From CAYRTD01 sp964426915 (GTDB taxonomy: Bacteria > Bacteroidota > Bacteroidia > Bacteroidales > GCA-2748055): 23,951 nucleotides of DNA. A model generated the notes under the pieces. It was not told where the DNA came from. It made no database searches and saw nothing but the letters and a program-made list of their open reading frames with translations. A program made the position numbers and the translations under genes. The stretch covers positions 1 to 23,951 of the forward strand of contig CAYRTD010000050.1 of assembly GCA_964426915.1 (NCBI GenBank). The letters are read 5' to 3'. Positions 18,050-23,951 of the stretch are shown in pieces (position 1 is the stretch's first letter; each line of letters begins with the position of its first letter).

Positions 18050-19423
18050 ATGAATAAAATAGCAACCAGGCTTTCTGTAAAGGAAAAAATAGGTTACGGA
18101 TTGGGCGATACTGCCTCCCATTTTGTCTGGGATATGGTAGGGTTCTGGATCCTTATCTTTTATACTGATACATTTGGTATTTCAGCTGCTGCTGCCGGGA
18201 CAATTATGCTTATTGCCAGAGCATGGGATATGATCAGTGATCCGATCATGGGTATAATTGCTGACAGGACCAATACACGGTGGGGAAAGTTTCGACCATA
18301 TATTCTATGGATGGCCCTTCCTTACAGTATCCTTGCGGTATTAACCTTCACTACTCCCGACTTTGGGCCCACGGGCAAAATTATTTATGCAGGAGTTACA
18401 TACCTGATGCTTATGAGTGTTTTTACAGCCATAAACCTCCCCTACTCTTCTCTGGGTGCAGTAATGACCGGAGATTCGTATGAACGGGCAGGTTTAAACT
18501 CCTACCGGTTCGTTTTTGCCTTTGTGGGACAGTTGATCGTTTCCGGTACAGCCCTTTCACTTGCTATTTTCTTCGGCAAAGGAGATAATGCCAAAGGATA
18601 TCAATATACACTTCTTTTATTCAGCGTGATTAGCTTTATTTTATTTATGATCACCTTTTCAACGACCAGGGAAAGAGTTCAGCCCCCTAAAGAGCAAAAA
18701 GAATCATTGAGGGAGGACTTAAGGAATCTTATGAAAAACCGTCCCTGGATCATTATGTTTTTTGTGGGGATCATCTCTTTTGTCATGTTTGCCATGCAGA
18801 ATCTTTCCGTGGCTTATTATTTTAAATATTATATCGGGAATGAACAGGGAGTTCAGTTATTTAATGTAATCGGGACCATTGCTCTTATTGTAGCAATTCC
18901 CCTTTCTAAACCCCTGGCAAAGCGATTTGGAAAGCGCAATGTCTTTCTTACCAGTTCTTTACTATCAGGATTGTTCTTTATCCTTCTTTATATTCCAAAT
19001 AATGAGGATGTTTACATGATCTATATTTTGAATATCCTGGCCAAAATGGCTTATGCACCTGCAGTTCCCTTATTATGGACCATGCTGGCCGATACAGCGG
19101 ATTACTCAGAATGGAAATCAGGCCGAAGATCTACAGGACTGGTCTTCTCTGCAGCAACATTTGCACAAAAGGCCGGCTGGGGAATAGGGGGAGCACTTGC
19201 CGGCTGGTTGCTGGCCATTTTCAACTTTACCCCGAATATTGAACAGACAGAAACCGCAATTACCGGTATTAAGCTCATGATTTCCGTTTTTCCGGGGATT
19301 CTTTACATGTCCTGTGCCATATTGCTTTTCTTCTACAACATAGATCATAAAACATGCCTCATTATGCAGAAAGACCTGGAAGCGAGAAGAATTGCTGAGG
19401 ATCAAAGCCTGCCCGGTTCTTAA
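18050..19423 (+). CDS. GPH/MelB-type glycoside:cation symporter (MFS)
   Basis: The 457-residue product has about 12 hydrophobic helices. It shows GPH-family landmarks: KIGYGLGDTASHFVWDMVGF at the N-terminus, ARAWDMISDPIMGIIADRTN with GKFRPYILW (loop 2-3), and MLADTADYSEWKSGRRSTGL in the second half, the MelB-like ADxxDYxEWKTGxR motif. It should move oligosaccharides across the inner membrane with Na+ or H+, feeding the cytoplasmic GH149 enzyme. It begins 18 bases after the GH17 remnant and is the last gene of the PUL. With the sugar porter at 12618 ruined, it is the only intact inner-membrane sugar transporter in this locus. Confidence 0.93.
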   Translation: MNKIATRLSVKEKIGYGLGDTASHFVWDMVGFWILIFYTDTFGISAAAAGTIMLIARAWDMISDPIMGIIADRTNTRWGKFRPYILWMALPYSILAVLTFTTPDFGPTGKIIYAGVTYLMLMSVFTAINLPYSSLGAVMTGDSYERAGLNSYRFVFAFVGQLIVSGTALSLAIFFGKGDNAKGYQYTLLLFSVISFILFMITFSTTRERVQPPKEQKESLREDLRNLMKNRPWIIMFFVGIISFVMFAMQNLSVAYYFKYYIGNEQGVQLFNVIGTIALIVAIPLSKPLAKRFGKRNVFLTSSLLSGLFFILLYIPNNEDVYMIYILNILAKMAYAPAVPLLWTMLADTADYSEWKSGRRSTGLVFSAATFAQKAGWGIGGALAGWLLAIFNFTPNIEQTETAITGIKLMISVFPGILYMSCAILLFFYNIDHKTCLIMQKDLEARRIAEDQSLPGS

Positions 19424-19543
19424 AAATATCTTATGGTCATGAATCACGTACCTTTTGAATAACCACCCTTGGCCTTTGCCACCGTGTTGGCGTTTCGTTG
19501 GTTTTCATTCCGCTATTTGTTTCAATTTTTATAGTCAACATTT

Positions 19544-20941
19544 TTATTTATTCCCTTGCACTAAATACCAGTCCACCCAAGAATCTAACTGATTAACCGA
19601 ATTTGGTCGAAGCAAAATCTCTCTTTTATCATTAAGCAAATAAATGGTCGACGTAGCAAATACATGATAGCTTTGTACAATCGGGCTTTCCCATTTCTTG
19701 TAATCGCAGATATTGATAAATGGAAATACCCCTGCAAAACTTTTAAATATCTTCTCGTCTTCGTCAAGCGATACAAAAACGACTTCAACGCTTTGTTCTT
19801 TCCATTTATTGTAAAGACCTGAAATTTTTGAAAGTTCCTGTGGACATTGCGGACACCAACTTGCACCAAAAACCACTACCGTAAATTGGCTTTTTAAATC
19901 GGAAAGTTTTTTTGGTTGTTTAGTCGCTTCATAACCGGGTGCAATAATATCTTTATTGAAATCAAAATCAGGTGCAATGTTGCCTTTTTTCATTGCCCGG
20001 TAGCTTTCCAATTGTGCGGCAAAATCGTTGTTGATAGTACAGTCCTGTTCGTTGAATAATTTTATAGCTAAATATTCCGATGCTTTGAACAAACTGCGTT
20101 TTTCTAGAAATTTGAATAAGTATTCGGTTATCTCATTCAGTTTCTGCTCGTCCGGCAAAAGATTTTCAACCAAAATGTGTATGGATTTATTCATTTCAAT
20201 ATATACTGAATCTAATGAACGTCCGCCATTTTCTATCAACCAAAAATGACTTTCAATGACATCAGCAAGCAATCCGCTTTTATGTAAACGGGGGTCGGTA
20301 TAATCTATATTTCGAAATGATGCAATGGTAGCCGGTATTTCTTCGGTGCGATATTGTGCTATGGTAGAAACCGAACTTACCAATTTGCGAAGCGGTAAAT
20401 AATAGCTTACATACGAATTTTTGGGTAATCCGGTTAAAAACAGGCTGTCTTCGGTTTTTATTCGTTGCTTCTCGTTGGCAATTGCTTTTTTGGGTAATGT
20501 TTGCACAGCAAAAAGCGAATCCTTGGTATATATTTTTTCTAAATACCCCCAGGCACTTAATGCCTGCTCCCTGCGTGGATGTTCGGCAGCATATTGTGCA
20601 AAAAGTTGGTTTTCTGTGCCTTCTAAAGTCTTAATTGTTTCGGGTAAAATAAATTTTTCTCCTATTAGTTTTATATCAGTTTCGCTAAGGACAATGAAAA
20701 ACGGTTTATTGTCTGCTGCAGACAAATATCCCATGCCATAATCACTTTCACCGTAAGAAAGTTTAAATTCTCCCTTTTCATTGGCTTGTACGCCATCAAT
20801 TACATAAGTATTAGAACCCTTAAAACCAAAAAGTTTTATTTGTTGGTTGGCAATACCGGGAAATGTTCCTGTAATTGTATTTTGAGAATACACAAAAACA
20901 GAAACAAGCAATAAAATAGTGATAATAAGTATTTTTTTCAT
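19544..20941 (-). CDS. TlpA-like thioredoxin-fold protein, occupying the slot after the DGR template
   Basis: The 465-residue product has a signal peptide (ILIITILLLVSVFVYSQ) and an N-terminal beta-sandwich of the DUF4369-like kind (about 20-110). A helical middle follows, then a C-terminal TlpA/AhpC-type thioredoxin domain (about 330-465) with VVVFGASWCPQCPQELSK; the redox pair is Cys363/Cys366. It should act in the periplasm as a disulfide reductase or isomerase. Its ATG overlaps the stop of the open frame running through the template repeat (TAATG), and it starts 66 bases past the TR, exactly where most DGRs encode their reverse transcriptase. It shows no RT motif. It converges on the PUL's last gene, 120 bases away. 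Confidence 0.85.
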   Translation of the reverse strand: MKKILIITILLLVSVFVYSQNTITGTFPGIANQQIKLFGFKGSNTYVIDGVQANEKGEFKLSYGESDYGMGYLSAADNKPFFIVLSETDIKLIGEKFILPETIKTLEGTENQLFAQYAAEHPRREQALSAWGYLEKIYTKDSLFAVQTLPKKAIANEKQRIKTEDSLFLTGLPKNSYVSYYLPLRKLVSSVSTIAQYRTEEIPATIASFRNIDYTDPRLHKSGLLADVIESHFWLIENGGRSLDSVYIEMNKSIHILVENLLPDEQKLNEITEYLFKFLEKRSLFKASEYLAIKLFNEQDCTINNDFAAQLESYRAMKKGNIAPDFDFNKDIIAPGYEATKQPKKLSDLKSQFTVVVFGASWCPQCPQELSKISGLYNKWKEQSVEVVFVSLDEDEKIFKSFAGVFPFINICDYKKWESPIVQSYHVFATSTIYLLNDKREILLRPNSVNQLDSWVDWYLVQGNK

Positions 20942-21007
20942 TAAACAAACTGTTTTCTATTAGTACTAAAAGAATCAAGAGCAGTGGTTGAACCATGCAA
21001 AGTATTA

Positions 21008-21192
21008 CAATCCTTAAGGCAACGCACAGAGTTTCCGTTTGCTCGGTTGTTGCTGTTCATGTTGGCATTGCTGCTGTTGAAGTTCAAGTTTCGCGAGTTG
21101 GTACCATCTATGGTACTTGACCAATAGTTGCCGTTGGAACCCACATTGTTGAGCGAACCATTGCTGTTATTGCGGTTGCCTGCCAAGGGCAA
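21008..21192 (-). repeat. DGR template repeat (TR)
   Basis: This minus-strand segment aligns without gaps to 21886-22070 at the end of the variable protein gene. Counting by hand over the 183 positions 21010-21192, 34 bases differ, and 29 of those are adenines in this copy (minus strand). It contains 19 Asn codons (AAC/AAT), 16 of which are changed in the partner; AAC is the classic DGR template codon. The first 23 plus-strand bases (21008-21030) are identical in both copies, which fits the initiation-of-mutagenic-homing end. The space from 20942 to 21304 holds no other gene; the open frame through the TR (20941-21330) is taken as incidental to the template RNA. Confidence 0.95.
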
Positions 21193-21253
21193 TAAAACAT
21201 ATCTTTTACACATTTCAAAACAACGCGTCGTTCTGAAACTGCTTACGCTTGTA

Positions 21254-21270
21254 TCCCGCAAAAAGCGGGA
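21254..21270 (-). other. Hairpin between avd and the template repeat
   Basis: TCCCGC-AAAAA-GCGGGA is a perfect 6-bp GC-rich stem located 62 bases upstream of the TR in the transcribed (minus) direction and 35 bases after avd. On the minus strand the loop is five T residues. It may be part of the structured template RNA 5' region, or an RNA processing or termination signal. Only the symmetry is seen. Confidence 0.45.
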
Positions 21271-21304
21271 CGATATGTTAGGATTATTTGCTGCACGCCC
21301 CATA

Positions 21305-21688
21305 CTACTTGTTTTTCTGTTCTTTAGCATGAGCTCCGGCAGTGTATTTTGGCCAAGATGAAAGTTGTTTTGACAATTTTTCTACCTGTACGTTCAAAGC
21401 CACATGCCCCTTGATTCCTATTATTTTTAAATCTTTTGTAACACGAAGCAACAAATGTACAACTTCAATATTTTGCCTGGCGGTATCAATATATTGCAAG
21501 CGTGTTGTCTGTGTGCTTTTATTTGCTTTGTATATGTTGATGAGTAATTCCAATGTTTCGTTTTTTAGTTTCTCGCCCAAAGTGTATTTATACTCGCGGG
21601 TAAATAGTTTTGTTCTTTCATATATTACAATAAATAAATCATACCCTAATTTATAAACCGGTAATTCGGAGAAAAGTGCCATAACCAA
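21305..21688 (-). CDS. avd: DGR accessory variability determinant (Avd), four-helix bundle
   Basis: The 127-residue all-helical product matches the Avd / 23S rRNA-intervening-sequence four-helix-bundle family. Landmarks are LPVYKLGYDLFIVIYE, KYTLGEKLKNETLELLINIY, the RLQYIDTARQNIEVVHLLLR helix with DLK, and KQLSSWPKY near the end. Avd forms a basic pentamer that binds the reverse transcriptase and template RNA in characterised DGRs (for example Bordetella phage BPP-1). Here it lies between the variable protein gene and the TR, the standard order. The start may be Met1 (21688) or Met3. The protein looks intact, which suggests the system was recently, or still is, functional. Confidence 0.9.
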   Translation of the reverse strand: MVMALFSELPVYKLGYDLFIVIYERTKLFTREYKYTLGEKLKNETLELLINIYKANKSTQTTRLQYIDTARQNIEVVHLLLRVTKDLKIIGIKGHVALNVQVEKLSKQLSSWPKYTAGAHAKEQKNK

Positions 21689-21823
21689 AAATCTTCATTG
21701 TAGCACTTATAAAAACAAGCCCTTTTTAAAAAGTGTGAACCGTATTTTATCGGCACTAACTTGTATTTTTTCAGATATTGTCATTTCATAAAAAATTTTC
21801 GACCGCCAAAGGCGCTATTTAAA

Positions 21824-21851
21824 CCATGCCACCCTTAAAGGGATGGCATGG
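21824..21851 (-). terminator. Hairpin just downstream of the variable repeat
   Basis: CCATGCCACCC (21824-21834) pairs with GGG-A-TGGCATGG (21840-21851): 8 bp plus 3 bp around one bulged base, loop TTAAA. It lies 33 bases past the variable gene's stop on the minus strand and is followed there by GGTTTAAATAG. A second small stem (21804-21814, CGCC-AAA-GGCG) followed by a T-rich tract lies just beyond. It may be the gene's terminator, or the analogue of the DNA hairpin that lies downstream of the VR in some DGRs and aids homing. Confidence 0.6.
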
Positions 21852-21852
21852 T

Positions 21853-21887
21853 AAAGTGTCAAAGTGTCAGAATAAATCAAAGTGTCA
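21853..21887. repeat. Three short direct repeats next to the VR
   Basis: AAAGTGTCA occurs at 21853-21861, 21861-21869 and 21879-21887. The last copy contains the variable gene's stop codon (TGA on the minus strand). A degenerate counterpart (CAAAGTATTACAATCC) flanks the TR at about 20999-21013. These repeats fill the space between the VR and its hairpin. They may be slippage products, or part of the homing end. Confidence 0.5.
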
Positions 21888-23075
21888 ATCCTTAAGGCAA
21901 CGCACAGAGAGTCCGTTCGCCCGGAGGCTGCTGCTCATGTAGGCATCGCTGCTGTAGAAGCGCAAGTACCGCGAGTAGGTGCCATCAGCGGTACTCGACG
22001 AATAGAGGCCGAAGGAACCCACATTGAGGAGCGAACCATTGCTGTAGCTGCGGAAGCCTGCCACGGGCAATTTAAGCGGTGAGGCAAAAGCGCCGGCTGC
22101 ATTATTGCTGCTCCAGCTTGTACGTTCGGCCTCCCATTCTGCTTCTGTTGGAAGGCGGTAACCACTTGGGCAGGGGTTGTTGGTGCCGCTTACGCCCTGC
22201 CAAAGGTTGTCATCCTGAGGGGTGAGCCAATCATAAGGGGAGCTTCCTTCGGTTATAAATAAACCATCCCATGGGTTTCCGTCATTGGGGACAGCGGTGG
22301 TGGCATTAGTAGAGGTAGTTGAGCTGGCGCGAAGCTCGTGTCCGTCAGCAGCACGCCCCCATTGATACAAATCGCCGTAAGCATCGGTATCGGTGTTACT
22401 TGTTGCAACCTGCGAAGCACCAAGGTTGCGGTCCATCCATACTTCGCCGGTGGTCGGGCTATACACATCTGTTGATCCTACTGTTGTAACTCCAACTACA
22501 GTTGTCCATGTTGGCACACCTCCTACAAAACTTAGCATTTGTCCTTCGTTACCGGCATCAACAGTAATCCATTCAGAACCATTCCAGTATTGCATTTCTC
22601 CGGTTTGGGTGCCGGTGGGTACGCTTGGGTCGGTTTCTGTAATTCCGCCCGTAACAGTTTCTGCCGTTTTTGCATGCAAAGCATAAGGAACGCTCAATAA
22701 CTGGCTTGTTCCTTTTATTGTATAGCTTGTGCCACCGGCAGGGTCGGTTTCGGTTTTAATGAAATAGGGTCCGTTTGCCCAATCAATACTTGAAAAATCA
22801 TCGCTGGTTGTGCCTGTTCCTATTTCAAGGCCTACCAAACCATTTGCATTAGATGTTGGCGTTTGTGTTTCCACATAAACAGCCGTTCCGCTTGCAGAAC
22901 CTTGTAAAATGCTGATTTGCATTTCTACGGTTTGGCTTGTTACAAGATTATCACTTGCATCTCTGATTACTGCCTGATAGCTTATTTTTTCGGGTGATTG
23001 AGCACCTGTCTGCTGTGGAAGGAAAACACTTGCCGTTAATAATACGGCTACTAAAATTGTAAATATGTTTCTCAT
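21885..23075 (-). CDS. DGR variable protein: secreted C-type-lectin-fold (FISUMP-like) protein
   Basis: The 396-residue product has a signal peptide (IFTILVAVLLTASVFLPQQ). An N-terminal module at about 27-145 (SPEKISYQAVIRDASDNLV; QLLSVPYALHAKTAE) is common in Bacteroidota surface and tail-fibre-like proteins, and a Gly/Thr-rich linker follows. The C-terminal domain at about 200-396 resembles the Fibrobacter major paralogous / FGE-sulfatase type of C-type lectin fold (GEVWMDRNLGASQV; CPSGYRLPTEAEWEAE; GLSVRCLKD). Residues about 336-396 are the variable repeat. The changed residues are Phe, Ser, Tyr, Leu, Arg and Asp where the template has Asn, as in known DGR ligand-binding faces. The ligand is unknown; export suggests a surface or extracellular binding role. 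Confidence 0.92.
   Translation of the reverse strand: MRNIFTILVAVLLTASVFLPQQTGAQSPEKISYQAVIRDASDNLVTSQTVEMQISILQGSASGTAVYVETQTPTSNANGLVGLEIGTGTTSDDFSSIDWANGPYFIKTETDPAGGTSYTIKGTSQLLSVPYALHAKTAETVTGGITETDPSVPTGTQTGEMQYWNGSEWITVDAGNEGQMLSFVGGVPTWTTVVGVTTVGSTDVYSPTTGEVWMDRNLGASQVATSNTDTDAYGDLYQWGRAADGHELRASSTTSTNATTAVPNDGNPWDGLFITEGSSPYDWLTPQDDNLWQGVSGTNNPCPSGYRLPTEAEWEAERTSWSSNNAAGAFASPLKLPVAGFRSYSNGSLLNVGSFGLYSSSTADGTYSRYLRFYSSDAYMSSSLRANGLSVRCLKD
21886..22070 (-). repeat. DGR variable repeat (VR)
   Basis: This is the 3' end of the variable protein gene, paired with the template at 21008-21192. Of 34 differences, 29 are at template adenines. The five others are T-to-C three times (GGT to GGC, ATA to GCT, AAT to AGC), G-to-C in a Trp codon (TGG to TCG, giving Ser) and T-to-G at the far upstream end. 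Three template Asn codons are unchanged. The end near the stop codon is invariant for 23 bases, as expected for the homing initiation side. Confidence 0.95.
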
Positions 23076-23212
23076 CGTTTATTTATTATTTGGTTAAAAC
23101 TAACTGTCTTTTAACGTTTCTGAATAGCTGTAGAATACAAAATCTCTTTTCTATATTAGCCTTTTAATCAAATAAATCACAGTGTAGTTGTACTACTTGT
23201 TGGTGTGAAAAA

Positions 23213-23701
23213 TTACTGCTTAATTATTTTAAACGTTTTAACTTCTTTATTTCCCTGCACAACTTTTACAAAATAAGTTGCAGGTACAAAATTGCTCATA
23301 GTAATGCTTGTTTGGTTGCCTGTAATTTTTCCATTTTGTAAAAGTTTTCCACTCATGTCAAACAGTTTAAAGTTGAAAGTTGAAAGTTCAAAGTCTTTCA
23401 CTTCCAATGTAAGGTAATCTGTTGTCGGATTTGGATAAGCCGAAACCGTAAGGTTTATGCCTTCGGCTTCTTCAATGGCTGTTACTACCGAAATTTCATA
23501 AGGTTGTTGTACGCCTTGTGCCACAGAACCACTTGTTCCTGTGTTGGTGGTATAAACAACCTGTCCCACTGAATAGCTCGCCGAGCCTCCGCCACCCGAA
23601 GCATTCCCGCCTGTGGCGTTAACGCTTTCTTGTGCCTGTAATCCTGTCAGTCCAAGTCCTAACAAGAGTACTGCACTTAATTTTAATCGCTTGTGTCGCA
23701 T
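23213..23701 (-). CDS. Small secreted T9SS-sorted protein upstream of the DGR variable gene
   Basis: The 162-residue product has a signal peptide (LSAVLLLGLGLTGLQAQ). A Gly/Ser-rich segment follows (NATGGNASGGGGSASYSVGQ; VAQGVQQPYEIS), a common leader in short Bacteroidota surface proteins. The rest, from about residue 85, is a T9SS type A sorting domain (SAYPNPTTDYLTLEVKDF; LFDMSGKLLQNGKI; ATYFVKVVQGNKEVKTFKI). Almost nothing lies between leader and sorting domain, so it may be a small surface anchor or scaffold. It is co-directional with the variable protein gene, 137 bases upstream, so it may be a partner, but that is inference. Its Shine-Dalgarno sequence is unusually strong for this phylum. 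Confidence 0.8.
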   Translation of the reverse strand: MRHKRLKLSAVLLLGLGLTGLQAQESVNATGGNASGGGGSASYSVGQVVYTTNTGTSGSVAQGVQQPYEISVVTAIEEAEGINLTVSAYPNPTTDYLTLEVKDFELSTFNFKLFDMSGKLLQNGKITGNQTSITMSNFVPATYFVKVVQGNKEVKTFKIIKQ

Positions 23702-23705
23702 TTTT

Positions 23706-23711
23706 CCTCCT
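23706..23711 (-). promoter_or_regulatory. Strong Shine-Dalgarno sequence (AGGAGG)
   Basis: On the minus strand AGGAGG sits four bases before the ATG at 23701. Genes of the PUL in this window lack such a site, as is usual for Bacteroidota. It supports the chosen start and hints at high expression or at a different origin for the DGR region. Confidence 0.65.
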
Positions 23712-23784
23712 TTTTTTATTGTTAATACTCATATATTTGTCTGTTTTTGTTACTGTTTCAATGCTATTTTTGGGTTATCTCCAA

Positions 23785-23851
23785 TGAACGCACCGGGTTG
23801 CGTAGCCCCTAAGAACCGTGCATGCGAGTTTCTCCGCCAACTGTCGGACTC
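23785..23851 (-). mobile_element. Group II intron 3'-end-like sequence (degenerate domain V/VI)
   Basis: On the minus strand GAGTCCG (23851-23845) is followed by GGAGAAACTCGCATGCACGG and TTCTTAGGGG. This resembles intron domain V, a 34-base hairpin starting GAGCCG, with a GAAA-type loop and ending CGGTTC followed by TTAGGGG. The 3' strand matches well, but the 5' strand (about 23846-23832) pairs poorly, so the copy is degenerate or my reading is wrong. A short stem (GGGTT-GCGT-AGCCC, 23795-23808) could be domain VI. If real, the intron body and any maturase gene lie beyond the right edge. Confidence 0.4.
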
Positions 23852-23951
23852 AGGCACTTTTAAGGCCAACCTTGTTAGTGGAGACCCGGCTATAATTTTT
23901 TACCTCTATAAACAAAAGTAGTATTTTGTTTACAATCAAAGGCTAAACGTT

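Noticed and set aside
17739..18053. A 104-residue ORF starting inside the GH149 gene
   Set aside because: Its first 12 codons overlap the GH149 end; the genuine start is 17775, and its last part is out of frame with the GH17 signature.
19437..19508. A 23-codon minus-strand frame in the PUL/tlpA convergent spacer, with an imperfect palindromic TTGGC/GCCA pattern at about 19470-19495
   Set aside because: Too short and without a family match that I can support. The 19424-19543 spacer otherwise shows no clear terminator or RNA gene.
20421..20741. Plus-strand ORFs opposite the TlpA-like gene (also 20028-20249)
   Set aside because: Antisense shadows of a gene with a clear signal peptide and CPQC motif.
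20941..21330. Open frame of 129 codons running through the template repeat
   Set aside because: Its Asn-rich part is the TR, whose AAC codons are a template design; it has no signal peptide or domain of its own and starts inside the end of avd. Treated as non-coding template RNA, though weak translation cannot be excluded.
21853..21887. CRISPR-like or iteron-like repeats
   Set aside because: Only three 9-base copies with irregular spacing, one overlapping a stop codon; far too short for a CRISPR array and no replication gene is nearby.
22393..22686. Plus-strand ORF opposite the variable protein gene
   Set aside because: Antisense shadow; it has no motifs and the minus-strand gene is well supported.

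Overview
The window looks like a chromosome segment of a Bacteroidota bacterium, probably from the Marinilabiliales or a related group. The signs are a SusC/SusD pair, several proteins ending in type IX secretion (T9SS) sorting domains, start codons mostly without Shine-Dalgarno sequences, and AT-rich spacers. No rRNA, tRNA or CRISPR array was seen.

Region 1 (1-937) is a scrapyard of gene fragments: the start of an RHS-core fragment running off the left edge, a RhuM-family gene that ends before the Fic/Doc-like domain these proteins often carry, and the tail of an XRE-type regulator.

Region 2 (938-19423, all + strand) is a polysaccharide utilization locus for beta-1,3-glucan (laminarin-type) substrates. 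It holds a membrane-anchored one-component regulator (beta-propeller, Y_Y_Y, HTH), SusC, SusD, a secreted T9SS-sorted binding protein with a CBM9/DOMON-like module, a GH16 laminarinase with Ig-like, CBM6 and T9SS modules, a clan GH-A lipoprotein (GH158-like), a cytoplasmic GH149-type beta-1,3-glucan phosphorylase and a GPH/MelB-type sugar symporter. Two genes of the operon are collapsed pseudogenes. A sugar-porter MFS gene (12618-12966) and a GH17 gene (17775-18031) each keep their first codons and last conserved motifs but have lost the middle. Read together, laminarin is cut outside by GH16, imported by SusCD, trimmed in or on the envelope, carried inward by the GPH symporter and phosphorolysed by GH149 to glucose-1-phosphate.

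Region 3 (19544-23951, - strand, convergent to the PUL) holds the most striking content, a diversity-generating retroelement (DGR) cassette. A secreted C-type-lectin-fold (FISUMP-like) protein ends in a variable repeat (VR, 21886-22070). Downstream come an Avd accessory gene (21305-21688) and a template repeat (TR, 21008-21192). By hand alignment TR and VR differ at 34 of 183 positions without gaps, and 29 of these are template adenines; 16 of 19 template Asn codons are changed. The reverse transcriptase expected just after the TR is not there. A TlpA-like thioredoxin gene starts 66 bases past the TR, and no RT is visible anywhere in the window. A second secreted T9SS protein lies upstream of the variable protein, and a group II intron domain V-like sequence sits near the right edge.
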